15,870 nucleotides of DNA from an uncultured bacterium. GTDB taxonomy: Bacteria > Planctomycetota > UBA8108. The notes under the pieces are model-generated. The model did not search any database, was not told the DNA's origin, and worked only from the letters and a program-made list of their open reading frames with translations. Of this stretch, positions 1 to 8,800 are shown in pieces. The translations under genes were made by a program, and so were the position numbers. Position 1 is the first letter of the stretch. Each line of letters opens with the position of its first letter. Where the stretch lies: positions 1 through 15,870 of the forward strand of contig CAJWZY010000017.1 of NCBI GenBank assembly GCA_913050545.1. The letters run 5' to 3'.

Positions 1-447
1 GGTCTCCCGCTCCATCGCCGAGTTGAGATAGGTAACCCCGAAGGCCTGGGCACGACGGGGAATCACCGGGGCGACGAGGTGGTCGGAATCCGAAAGAGGA
101 GAGGTGCCCAGGCTGCTGAAATCCAGCTCCTCGGCGCCCTGCTCCTGCGGGCAGAACCCTGCCGCCCATTCTCCGACTCTCAGCTGCCGGCTCTCCAGCC
201 ACTCGACCAGCTCAACCATTGGCGTCGGCAGCCCGCTACAGGTCCACCTTGCCGCCTCCCAGCCCGCCTCACGGTTTTCCCGGCTGAAGTTCCTGCGGTG
301 GCTCGGCAGCGCAAGACAGTCGGTGAGATCCCAGGCCCGGGCAAGGGACTGGCCCTGCGGGGAGACCTCGAGCCCGTTGCCGCCAAGGATCCGGAGCTCC
401 CTGCGACTGGCCGACCAGTACTGGCCCAGGTGGGTAAGGGACGCCAT
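1..447 (-). CDS. Fumarylacetoacetate hydrolase (FAA) family protein, N-terminal part, cut by window edge
   Basis: This minus-strand frame is open from 447 to base 1 and continues outside the window; 149 codons are visible. The residues nearest the edge read HLVAPVIPRRAQAFGVTY followed by LNSAMERE. This resembles the 'L.P.....W..GVTY..S..AR..E' segment that opens the catalytic domain of FAA-hydrolase / 2-keto-pentonate dehydratase (AraD1-like) proteins, so the visible part would be the variable N-terminal region. Metal ligands and catalytic residues lie further downstream and cannot be seen, so the substrate is unknown. I chose ATG at 447 because in-frame GTG codons at 492 and 489 are followed by AT-rich third positions unlike the gene body; there is only a weak AGAGA before 447. 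The gene diverges from mutY. Family assignment rests on one motif region and is moderate. Confidence 0.55.
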   Translation of the reverse strand, partial: MASLTHLGQYWSASRRELRILGGNGLEVSPQGQSLARAWDLTDCLALPSHRRNFSRENREAGWEAARWTCSGLPTPMVELVEWLESRQLRVGEWAAGFCPQEQGAEELDFSSLGTSPLSDSDHLVAPVIPRRAQAFGVTYLNSAMERET

Positions 448-595
448 ATTCTCTACACGCTGCCAGGGTACAAGGTTAACTCCAATCACCACCAATGCTG
501 ACTCTTGTGCCGTTCAGGTGATGATAGTATAGGGCTCTGGAGCGGGGAGACAATCGCGGATTGAGCCATACGGCGGGGATGCCGGAATACAGAGA
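448..595. promoter_or_regulatory. Divergent intergenic region between the FAA-family gene and mutY
   Basis: This 148-bp region separates two divergently transcribed genes and should hold promoters for both. A weak sigma-70-like candidate toward mutY is TTGTGC at 505-510, a 17-bp spacer, then TATAGG at 528-533. The match is poor at -35 and this is an inference only. No strong hairpin was seen. Confidence 0.25.
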
Positions 596-1666
596 ATGAA
601 CACCCAGGCCACCACCAGCAGAGAAGCCGGGATCAGCAAGGCGCTGCTTGGCTGGTACCGGACAAACCGCCGCCGGCTGCCCTGGCGGGAGAACCCGGAA
701 CCCTACAGGGTCTGGGTCTCTGAGATCATGCTGCAGCAGACCAGGGTCGAGACAGTGATTCCCTACTTCGAGCGCTTTCTCGAGCGCTTCCCCACTGTCG
801 AAGCTCTCGCTGCCGCCAGCGAAGAGGAGGTTCTCACCCTGTGGTCCGGGCTGGGGTACTACCGGCGGGCCCGCTCCCTGCTCGAGGGGGCAAAGGTCGT
901 TCTCGAATCCCATGAAGGAGTCTTCCCGCGCAGCTACGAAGCGGCCCTGGAGATACCAGGCATCGGCCCCTATACCGCCGCCGCAATCCTGAGCATCGCC
1001 TACGGAGAGCCCTACCCGGTCCTTGATGGAAATGTCGAACGGGTCCTTGCCAGGATCCTGCGGCTGAAGGAAAACCCCCGCAAGACCGCGGTTAAAAAAC
1101 GTCTGCGAGAAATTGCCGGCAGCTGGATGCCGCCCGACCAGGCCTCCAGCTTCAACCAGGCCATGATGGAGCTTGGCGCCCTGGTCTGCACTCCCATCTC
1201 TCCGGACTGCCCTGGCTGCCCGGTCAACAAGGCCTGCCAGGGAGCCGAACACGGAGATGCCGAAAAATTTCCCCGGCTTCCCAGGAGGCGCAAAACAATA
1301 GCGGTCGAGCTCGAAGCGGGCATCGTGCGCCGCGGAGATCGATTCCTCCTCGAGCGCAGCGAGGGCTTCGACTACCTCGAAGGACTGTGGCTTTTCCCAC
1401 TCGCCGCACCCGGTGACGGCGGAATCGAGAACAGGCTGGCGGAAATTCTCGGCACGAAGGTCGAAAAAACCGGGGAGCTCAAAACCGTCAGGCACTCCAT
1501 CACCTTCCGGCGCCTTGGCCTGCAGCCCTGCCTGCTGAAGACCGGGCGTTTCTCACTCAAGGGAAAGCCGGCCTTTCGCTGGGCCCGGCTCGAAGAGCTT
1601 GGCAGCGTTCTGCCCGTTTCCTCGCTCTGCCTCAAGATCGCCGACAGGCTGAGGGAAGGAACCTGA
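596..1666 (+). CDS. mutY: Adenine DNA glycosylase MutY
   Basis: MutY removes adenine mispaired with 8-oxoguanine or guanine in base excision repair. The protein has 356 residues, normal for the family. Visible hallmarks are SEIMLQQTRVETVIPYFERF with catalytic Glu at residue 43; the helix-hairpin-helix EIPGIGPYTAAA (about 119-130) followed by VLDGNVERVLAR with the catalytic Asp at 144; and the [4Fe-4S] cluster ligands C198-x6-C205-x2-C208-x5-C214. The C-terminal part (about 235-350) is the NUDIX-like 8-oxoG recognition domain. There the loop that is usually Phe-Ser-His reads RHSITFRRL (299-307), so the His position appears to be Phe. The ATG at 596 has only AGAGA directly before it. The gene stands alone, divergent from the FAA-family gene and 165 bp before the next plus-strand gene. 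The identification is secure. Confidence 0.97.
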   Translation: MNTQATTSREAGISKALLGWYRTNRRRLPWRENPEPYRVWVSEIMLQQTRVETVIPYFERFLERFPTVEALAAASEEEVLTLWSGLGYYRRARSLLEGAKVVLESHEGVFPRSYEAALEIPGIGPYTAAAILSIAYGEPYPVLDGNVERVLARILRLKENPRKTAVKKRLREIAGSWMPPDQASSFNQAMMELGALVCTPISPDCPGCPVNKACQGAEHGDAEKFPRLPRRRKTIAVELEAGIVRRGDRFLLERSEGFDYLEGLWLFPLAAPGDGGIENRLAEILGTKVEKTGELKTVRHSITFRRLGLQPCLLKTGRFSLKGKPAFRWARLEELGSVLPVSSLCLKIADRLREGT

Positions 1667-1767
1667 GCCCCATCGCGCAGAAGGGAAGGCCGGCAACAGA
1701 AGTGTCTCCGGGAAAAGCTGCGGCTTGGATGACTCCCCCCTGATGCTTATACTGCCCGTTCGTGAAA

Positions 1768-1784
1768 ACCCGCTGACGGCGGGT
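1768..1784. repeat. Small inverted repeat between mutY and the propeller gene
   Basis: ACCCGC (1768-1773) and GCGGGT (1779-1784) form a perfect 6-bp stem with a 5-nt loop. No T-run follows on the plus strand, so it is not a standard terminator of mutY. It could be a weak leader hairpin of the downstream gene or chance. Confidence 0.3.
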
Positions 1785-1831
1785 GGCACATCAAACGGTA
1801 AAAACATAACCACGAATTCCACAGGATTGTG

Positions 1832-2845
1832 ATGAGCGAAAATTTCGGAACAAACGCCCAGGACCTGCCGATCTTCGATCCTTTTGATGGAGAGATCATC
1901 CTCAGCCCCGAAAAGGAGGGACAGGGATACTGGGTCGGAGCGCCAGCCGTCACCTGGGATGCAGAGCGCAACAGCTTCCTGATGGGCTACCGCCGGCGAA
2001 GGCCCCGGGAGCACGTTCCCGACCGGGGCTATACTTCCGTCGTCGCCGAATCTTCCGATGGAGTCAACTTCAAGACACTCTGGAGCATGGAGAAGGCCGA
2101 GCTCGACACCACCTCCATTGAGAAATGCTGCATGCTGCGCTGCGCCGATGGCGTCTACCGCTACTACCTCAGCTACGTCGACCCCGCCGATCAACGCTGG
2201 CGGATCGACATGGTCGAATGTGACTCCCCTGAAAAGATCGACATCTCCACCCGCAGGGAAATCTTCACCGCTGAATCAGCCTCCGCCGCCCAGGACTCAC
2301 CGGTAGAGGGCGTCAAGGATCCGATGGTTTACTGGATCGACGGGACCTACTATATGTTCATCAGCTACGCCGAGGGAGCGCCGCGGGACAGGGAGAACAG
2401 CTCCCTCATGCACGAGACCTCCGATGTGTTCAACACCGGGCTGCTCACCTCCACCTCTGCCCTGGCGACCTCCAGTGATGGGCGCAGCTTCCAGTGGCAG
2501 GGCAATTGCCTCCCTGTAGGCGACGAGAGCAAATGGGACTGCTATGCCGCACGGCTGGGGGCTGTCGTGCGCGGAAAAAACGCCTGGTACGGCTACTACG
2601 ATGGCTCGGCAAGCCATCTCGACAACTACGAAGAAAAGACCGGCTTCGCGGCTTCTGAAGATCTCTACAACTGGACGAAGCTCACGCCCTCCGCGCCGGC
2701 CATCACCGTGCCCCATGCCAGCGGCTCGGTGCGCTATGCCTGCGCGGTCGAGCGGGGAGAGGAGCTCTTTGTTTACTACGAGATGGCGCAGCCGAACGAG
2801 TCCCACGATTTACGGCTGGTCAGGCTCCCCGCAAGGGTGAGCTAA
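1832..2845 (+). CDS. Glycosidase-like five-bladed beta-propeller protein, function unknown
   Basis: The protein has 337 residues, is probably cytoplasmic (no signal peptide or membrane segment seen), and shows the repeating pattern of five-bladed propellers of the GH43/GH32/GH130 fold. Strand-turn motifs include VTWDAERNSFLMGYR (about 40-54), DGVYRYYLSYVD (106-117), VKDPMVYWIDGTYYMFISY (161-179), KNAWYGYYDGSA (249-260) and EELFVYYEMAQ (310-320). The VKDPMV Asp at 163 sits where such enzymes often carry a catalytic-pocket Asp. I cannot assign a substrate or distinguish a hydrolase from a phosphorylase or a catalytically dead propeller. ATG at 1832 is preferred to GTG at 1829 because CAGGA lies five bases upstream of it. 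No carbohydrate transporter or regulator is nearby. It ends 7 bp from the convergent kinase gene. Confidence 0.75.
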   Translation: MSENFGTNAQDLPIFDPFDGEIILSPEKEGQGYWVGAPAVTWDAERNSFLMGYRRRRPREHVPDRGYTSVVAESSDGVNFKTLWSMEKAELDTTSIEKCCMLRCADGVYRYYLSYVDPADQRWRIDMVECDSPEKIDISTRREIFTAESASAAQDSPVEGVKDPMVYWIDGTYYMFISYAEGAPRDRENSSLMHETSDVFNTGLLTSTSALATSSDGRSFQWQGNCLPVGDESKWDCYAARLGAVVRGKNAWYGYYDGSASHLDNYEEKTGFAASEDLYNWTKLTPSAPAITVPHASGSVRYACAVERGEELFVYYEMAQPNESHDLRLVRLPARVS

Positions 2846-2852
2846 GCCAGCC

Positions 2853-4811
2853 CTATCCCTGGGCCTGCCCCTGGGCCTGCCCCTGGACTGGGCCCTGGAC
2901 TGGGCCCTGGACTGGGCCCTGGACTGGGCCCTGGACCTTGCCCGCGTCGGCGTCTTCGCCGTCGAGAACCTCGTCAATCGTCCTGAAGAGCTCCGCAGGC
3001 CGCAGCGGCTTGGCGATATAGGCATCGAGCCCGCCCTGCAGGCAGCGCTCACGATCACCTTTCATCGCATTGGCGGTGAGGGCGATCAAGGGGGTGTGGA
3101 CCCCGGTGCCCTTCTCCCGGTCGCGTATTTCCGCCGTCGCATCGAGCCCATCCAGCACCGGCATCTGGATATCCATGAGAACCACATCGAACTGCTCCCC
3201 GGCGAGGGCATCGACAGCCAGGCGACCGTTCTCGGCCACCTCGACGGTATGCCCCTTGCGCTCAAGAAGTGCGACCGTCACCTTCTGGTTCACCGGGTTG
3301 TCCTCGGCCAGCAGGATGCGAAGAGACTCCCGCTCTCCTGCGGCAAGGCTGCATGGCTCCTCCTTCGTCTCTACCCGTGCAGCCGTCAGGGTCTCGACGA
3401 TACTCTGGTAAAGATCCGCCTGGGTGACGGGCTTGCGAAGAAAGGCCCCGATCCCGAGCTCTCTGCTCCTGGACATATCACCCGGGTTCTCACCGGAGCT
3501 CAACATCATCACGGTTGTATTGCGGGCCCCCGGCAGTTTCCCGATGCGCTCGGCCGCTTCGAATCCATCCATACCCGGCATATGGTAATCCAGCAGGATG
3601 AGCCCGTAGCCGCCGGCCGATTCCGGCAGCGCCTCGATCTGCTCGATCGCCTCGGCTCCACCCGAGACGAGAGTTGGCTTCATTCTCCAGCCACCCAGGG
3701 TGCGCTCGAGGAACCTGCGGTTGGTGGCATTGTCGTCAACGACAAGAACCCCCATGCCCTCGAGGCTGACCCGGGGCCGGGCACTTGCCGGGCTGCTGCT
3801 GCCATTCCCTGCCCCGAACCGGCTGGTGAAATGGAAGGTGCTGCCGACACCCGGCTCACTCTCAACCCAGATCCTGCCGCCCATCATGTCAACAAGCCGC
3901 GAGCTGATGGCGAGGCCAAGCCCCGTGCCTCCGAACTCCCGGGCCGTGGAGGCTCCGGCCTGCGAAAAGGCCTCGAATATTTCGACCCTGCGTTCCGGGA
4001 GAATACCGATCCCCGTATCCCTGACCGTGAAGTGGTACTCCATCTCTCCGTCATGGACGGAAGCCGCCTCGACGTTGAGAACCACCTCTCCCTCGGCGGT
4101 GAACTTGATCGCGTTGCTCAAGAGGTTGACCACCACCTGCCGCAGACGCGTGGGGTCACCGACGACCAGGTCGCCTGCCCCTTCGGGAATATCGAAGATC
4201 AGCTCCAGGCCTTTTTCGTGGGCCTGGAGTGCAAGGGTTCTCGACGCTCCCCCGAGGCAGCTCTTGAGAGAGAACTCGATATTCTCCAGCTCAATCCGGC
4301 CGGCCTCGATCTTGGAGAAATCAAGGATGTCATTGATGATCCCCAGCAGGGAGTTGGCTGAGCTGCGAACCATGTCCAGGTATTCACGCTGCTCAGGATC
4401 GAGATCAGTGGCCAGCGCGATCTCGGTCATGCCGATCACTCCGTTCATCGGCGTGCGAATCTCGTGGCTCATGTTTGCCAGGAATTCGCTCTTTGCCCGA
4501 CTGGCTGCGTTGGCATCCTCGACCCTCTTTTCGAGCTCATCGCAACGCTCCTGCACCTGCTCGATCTCTGCCTGGTAGCTTCCGAGGGTGCTGTCTTTCA
4601 CCCAGAGAATATCCAGCAGTTCATCGCTTCGATCGGAACCTCGACGCTCAAAGACGCAATAGCCCGCCAGGCACAGCAGCCCCCCCAGCACTCCACTGGT
4701 GGGCGTCGAATAGAAGCCGAGAAGAATACCGCAGCCGAGCGCAACGACGGCAGCCGCCGCCGCCCGCCAGCTCAGCAGCCTGCTCAGCTTGTTGTAGTTT
4801 TTCTTGAACAT
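2853..4811 (-). CDS. Hybrid sensor histidine kinase with two receiver domains and a repeat tail
   Basis: This 652-residue membrane kinase would autophosphorylate on His and pass phosphate to Asp in its own receivers. In order: two hydrophobic segments (about 17-35 and 40-54) with almost no periplasmic loop; a linker likely to form a coiled coil (about 78-110); an H-box FLANMSHEIRTPMNGVIGM with phosphorylatable His at 116; an HATPase domain with NLLSNAIKF, DTGIGI and GGTGLGLAIS (about 229-305); receiver 1 (VLVVDDN..., Asp about 408 in LILLDYHMPGMDG); and receiver 2 (ILLAEDNPVNQ..., Asp about 547 in VLMDIQMPVLDG, AKPL later). There is no HPt domain and no large sensor domain, so the signal is unknown. 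The tail is a V-Q-G-P repeat followed by Q-A-Q-G repeats. The start at 4811 (MFKKNY) follows GGAGG and AGGA; an upstream ATG at 4880 would add 23 residues but is less likely. It lies 230 bp after the SDR gene on the same strand. Confidence 0.93.
   Translation of the reverse strand: MFKKNYNKLSRLLSWRAAAAAVVALGCGILLGFYSTPTSGVLGGLLCLAGYCVFERRGSDRSDELLDILWVKDSTLGSYQAEIEQVQERCDELEKRVEDANAASRAKSEFLANMSHEIRTPMNGVIGMTEIALATDLDPEQREYLDMVRSSANSLLGIINDILDFSKIEAGRIELENIEFSLKSCLGGASRTLALQAHEKGLELIFDIPEGAGDLVVGDPTRLRQVVVNLLSNAIKFTAEGEVVLNVEAASVHDGEMEYHFTVRDTGIGILPERRVEIFEAFSQAGASTAREFGGTGLGLAISSRLVDMMGGRIWVESEPGVGSTFHFTSRFGAGNGSSSPASARPRVSLEGMGVLVVDDNATNRRFLERTLGGWRMKPTLVSGGAEAIEQIEALPESAGGYGLILLDYHMPGMDGFEAAERIGKLPGARNTTVMMLSSGENPGDMSRSRELGIGAFLRKPVTQADLYQSIVETLTAARVETKEEPCSLAAGERESLRILLAEDNPVNQKVTVALLERKGHTVEVAENGRLAVDALAGEQFDVVLMDIQMPVLDGLDATAEIRDREKGTGVHTPLIALTANAMKGDRERCLQGGLDAYIAKPLRPAELFRTIDEVLDGEDADAGKVQGPVQGPVQGPVQGPVQGQAQGQAQG
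2856..2936 (-). repeat. 12-bp tandem repeat in the 3' end of the hybrid kinase
   Basis: On the plus strand the unit is ctggactgggcc, repeated about four and a half times (about 2883-2936), preceded by two copies of the related unit ctgggcctgccc. Read on the minus strand it encodes VQGP repeats and then QAQG repeats up to the stop codon. The unit is a multiple of three, so gain or loss of copies alters tail length without a frameshift. Confidence 0.9.
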
Positions 4812-4955
4812 ATTTCCTGCACCTCCACTGCACCTCGAACCGGGCACATCACCGGCAGAAAGGACTCCATGTCCATCCACAGGCTCCCCGCAACCCCGGT
4901 AAATGCAACTGCGTCGCAGCGATCCGACTCGCTGCTATTACAGTCTACAACGCTC

Positions 4956-4971
4956 CCTGCCTGCAGGCAGG
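4956..4971. repeat. 16-bp perfect palindrome upstream of the hybrid kinase
   Basis: CCTGCCTGCAGGCAGG reads the same on both strands. It lies in the 230-bp gap between the SDR stop and the kinase start, about 145 bp before the kinase ATG, next to a second GC palindrome GGCCCGGGCC (4975-4984). It could be a regulator binding site for the kinase gene or part of a terminator for the SDR operon, although no T-run follows on the minus strand. Function is inferred from position only. Confidence 0.4.
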
Positions 4972-5041
4972 TGCGGCCCGGGCCCTGACCTGGTCCATGG
5001 CGCGGAATGGGCTCCCAGGGTGGCTTTGAGCGGCTTTTCGC

Positions 5042-5851
5042 CTAGGTGAGGCTGCGAACGAGGCCGCCATCGACGGGCAGGACAATGCCGGTAATATAGG
5101 AAGCCGCCTGGGAACAAAGGAATACCACCGCCGCTGCGAATTCCTCCGGCTGACCGAACCTGCCGGCGGGGATCACAGCCTCCGCCGCAGCCTTGATCTC
5201 TTCCAGTGAAACGCCACCGTCCTCAGCCCGCTTCGCAAAGATAGACTCGAGGCGAGCTGTCGAGGTGGAACCCGGTGCCGCCGTGTTGACCGTTACGCCA
5301 GCGCCTGCCACCTCATCGGAGAGCGCCTTGGCAAAACCGACAACAGCAGAGCGCATGGCGGTAGAAATCGTCAACCCGGCTATCGGTTGTTTCACGCTGG
5401 TGGAGGTGATGAAGACGATCCGGCCCCACCTTCTCTCCCGCATCCCGCCAATCACCTCATCTGCAAGCTTCTGTGAAGATCTGAAGGTTGTTTCAAAGCC
5501 GAGCTTCCAGGCCTCGTCACCGAGCCCGGCCGCATCCCCCGGCGGCGGGCCACCATTGTTGGCAACCAGGATCTCGACGGGGCCGAGCGCCGCCTGTGCC
5601 TCGGCGATGAATTGCCCGGGGCCTTCCCCGCTGCCGAGATCTGTGCAGATACCCGCCAGCACCGGCTCCTCACCGTTTTCCTCCAGCACCCGGGTACGGA
5701 TATCCTCCAGCGCAGCCTCGACACGCTCCGGGCTGCGGGAACAAAGCGCCACGCTGGCTCCCTCGCGTGCCAGCCCCAGCGCGACCGCCTTTCCGAGACC
5801 ACTCGAGGAGGCCGCCACCGCCGCCACCTTCCCTTTGAGACCAAGATCCAT
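5042..5851 (-). CDS. Short-chain dehydrogenase/reductase family protein with atypical active site
   Basis: The protein has 269 residues with a Rossmann fold. The N-terminal nucleotide loop is AASSSGLGKAVA (about 13-24; usual TGxxxGIG), VANNGGPPPG (97-106) replaces the usual NNAG, and the C-terminus has TGIVLPVDGG. Ser150 of FITSTSV fits the catalytic Ser, but the usual Tyr-x3-Lys appears as Ser163-x3-Arg167 in TISTAMRSAVVG. I recall a divergent SDR branch with 'NNGGPPPG' and 'SVKQPI' signatures that shares this loss and is often labelled 3-oxoacyl-ACP reductase; true activity is doubtful. The ATG at 5851 is preceded by a purine-rich AAGGGGAAGG. It is probably the last gene of the tsaB - AsmA-like - SDR operon, 47 bp after the AsmA-like stop codon. 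Confidence 0.88.
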   Translation of the reverse strand: MDLGLKGKVAAVAASSSGLGKAVALGLAREGASVALCSRSPERVEAALEDIRTRVLEENGEEPVLAGICTDLGSGEGPGQFIAEAQAALGPVEILVANNGGPPPGDAAGLGDEAWKLGFETTFRSSQKLADEVIGGMRERRWGRIVFITSTSVKQPIAGLTISTAMRSAVVGFAKALSDEVAGAGVTVNTAAPGSTSTARLESIFAKRAEDGGVSLEEIKAAAEAVIPAGRFGQPEEFAAAVVFLCSQAASYITGIVLPVDGGLVRSLT

Positions 5852-5898
5852 CTTTGCCTTCCCCTTATCTCATTACCGGTGCAGAGCCGCCGCTGCCG

Positions 5899-8800
5899 TC
5901 ACTCCCCGGGAGGCGGCTCCTCGCCCTTGTCGTCATCCTTTTTCTTTGCGGGCCCCGGAGGAGGCCCGACAGGGACCCCGACCACCGAGGCGGCAATCAG
6001 GTCAACCCCGGGAGCTGCGACATCTCCACTGACCTTGATCTTCAGAATTCCCTTCTTGATGCCACTCACTATCTTCTCCAGGTCAATCCCGGTCAGGTCG
6101 ATGATGTCCGACAGGATCGGCACCTTGATCTTCGAGCCCGGCAGCTGGGGCTCGAGCTCGAGCGCCAGGCGGCCATTGAAATCCATGCTCCCGGAACCGG
6201 AGAAGGAAAGAATCGAGTTGGCGCTCTTCAGCTGGAGGTCATCGGTGGTGAAGCGGCCCTTCTCGATCTTGTAGGGAATATCGAGAGAGTCGATCTTTGA
6301 GCGCTTGACGAGATCAGAAAAACCAAGACTCACAAGGGTCGGTATGTTGAAGATCTTGAAGATCTCCAGGAAGACCGGCAGGCGGGCAAGCTCCGCCTCG
6401 CGGATGGAGCCAAAGCCTTCGCCGCGAATTGAATCCTGGTCACCGGTCTTGCCCGCGAAGAACACCTTTCCGTTTGCCACCCCACCGACCCCGTTACCAC
6501 CCAGGCGGAACACGTCCACGGAAGCCTCCGACAGCTGCACCCCGGAGGCGGCGAATTCGCCCCCCAGGTCTCCCTGCTTGTCACCGGTGTCGATGTAGAG
6601 CATTCCATTGAGGCGACCCTTGTAGAAGTTTTCAGAGGCTATGCTCATCTGGAAGGTCTCTGAGATGTCGCCCTGGGAAAGCCTTCCGATGATGCTGCTG
6701 GAAAGATAGGGAGCCGTCTTCTCTGCATCCTCGGCGTTTTCCTCCAGGCGGCGAATCCGGTCGTGACGCTCACCAAAGGCAAAGACGATGTCGCCATCCT
6801 GGAGCTGCAGTCGGTTGAATCGCGCCTTTTCGACCCGCACCTCCCCCCAGAAATAATTAGGCCGGTCCTTCTCGTTTCCACCTGTAAAGCGGCCGCTGGC
6901 ATTCATCTCCGAGATCTTCACACCAAAATCGACAGCCGCATTCTTCGTCCTGATCTCGGTCCCCTCGAAGTACACCTTGTCGTTGGCGGGGTCTTGCGGA
7001 TCCTTAACGTACCACCCGCTCAATCTTCCAGAGAAGGCGCCCTGCAGACCCAGGCCTGTGAGAAATTTTTTCAGTCGATCAGGAAAGGCATCGGGGAGGC
7101 TGCGGTCGATCTCAAAATCAGTCAGCCTCAGCTTGTAATCAAGGCGCGGCTTACCGTCAACCTCGGCAAAGCTACCATCAAAAACCACCCTGGAGTCGGA
7201 GGTGCGAAAGCCGCTGAGCTCGACCTTTCCGGAACCGAGGATCACTATCTTCCCGGCGCCAAGCTTCAACAGGTAAGGGAAATCTACCGGGCGGATTTCT
7301 CCTTCAACCAGGTCAAGGGCCGTCCTGACCATGGGCTTCCCCGCCTTGTTACTGTTAATCCCCACGCTCGCCTTGAACACGCCCTTGAAGGCAAGATTCT
7401 CAACCAGCTCTGCAACCTCCGGTTCAAGAGCCGCGGCAAGAGCCTTGTCGTAGCCGAAGTTATCGCAGGTGATGGTCAGATCGACCCCGGGTCGCTTCTT
7501 CTCTTCCCCCTCCCGCAACGAAGGCTGCACCCCGAATGAGCCTTTGCAGAAAATCTTCCGCGCGCCATGAAGACCCTGGACATCCAGGTTGACGCCGAGC
7601 TCGGGACTGCGCGAATCGTAGAGAGCTTCACCGCTGATTTTTTCCACCTGGTAGGGGAAGAACTTGTGACGAATCTTCAGCTCCCGGGGATATACCGACA
7701 ACAGAACGTAAGGGGCCGGGCGGGTCTTCTCCTCTCCCTTTGCAGGCTCGGCGAACACCCTCGCCTTCAGCGCCACCCAGCCTTCAGGCTGCAGGTTGTC
7801 CCATTCAGTGACAGCCCCCTTCACCTTCTCGCTGAGAACACTGCGCAGCCGGCTGTCCAGGGGCAGGCAATCGGCAGGAGCTTCTCCACCCAGCTCGACA
7901 ACGGCCTCAAGAGCGCCAGCGCCAGCGGCGTCATAGCTCAGCTGCGAGACAGCCAGGCTTGCAGCCCCGTATTTTCCAGTCAACGTATCACCAACTTTCA
8001 CCAGCCCCTTCTCGAGGCTGAGCGTTCCGGAGAGCTTCTCAACAGGGAAGCCAAGCTCCCGGTGGTTGACCTCGAATCCAGACAGCTGCACGGTGGCGGT
8101 GACCGCATCGAGCGCTGGAGGGAATTTCAGCTCTCCGGCTGTCTCACAGGTCAGTCCTGCCCGGCCCCGGATAACGATTCCGGGGTAGGTCCTGGTCAGC
8201 TCCGGCACCAGGAGGGCCAGGAGCCCCTCGTCAACCGGCAGCGACTCCAACCGCAGGGCTCCCCCGAGGGTGGTCACCGAACCCCCGGCAGGATCAAGGC
8301 CTGCTTTTGCGTTCAGGCTCATTTTGCCACCGGAGATTTCTCCCCGGGCGTCGTTGACCACCAGCATGTTACCCGTCCATTCAACCGTACCGCCAGCCAG
8401 CACCAGGGACTGCTCGATACCGGGCACCACCAGGCTGCAGCCGGCAAGACTTGACTGGAGACGGCGGACCTTCAAACCTGATTTTTCGTCAAAACCAACC
8501 GCGCCCTCGAGATTTACCCGGCCACGAAACGATCTCTCCTGCGCCAGCTTCCTGGTTTCTTCATCCAGCAGCACCGAGAACCGCCCCATGGGATCGAACT
8601 CGAAGACCGAAAACGTCGCCTCCACCGGGCCCGTTGAAACGTCTGCCAGTCCACCGGCAAGACGGCCCTCGACCTCGACTCTTGCCGCCCCATCAAGCCG
8701 GAAACCCGCCTTTACCTTGAGGCCTCCACTGGTATCAGAATTGAGGTCCAGCTCGAGTCCCGTGGCGGTCACCGCCAGGTCCTTCCTGCTATCACTGAAG

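Noticed and set aside
79..532. Plus-strand frames of about 140 codons at the left end
   Set aside because: The minus strand carries a frame open to the edge with an FAA-hydrolase-like motif and strong third-position GC; the plus frames are low-complexity Arg/Pro/Ser-rich shadows.
476..1495. Long open frame of 339 codons on the minus strand opposite mutY
   Set aside because: The plus strand encodes an unmistakable MutY with all motifs; the opposite frame has no recognisable domain and is a GC-rich shadow.
2856..2936. Tandem repeats considered as a CRISPR array
   Set aside because: Units are 12 bp, directly adjacent with no spacers, and lie in frame inside a gene.
3096..4361. 421-codon plus-strand frame opposite the hybrid kinase
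   Set aside because: It is antisense to the HisKA, HATPase and receiver domains, has no ribosome site and no domain pattern.
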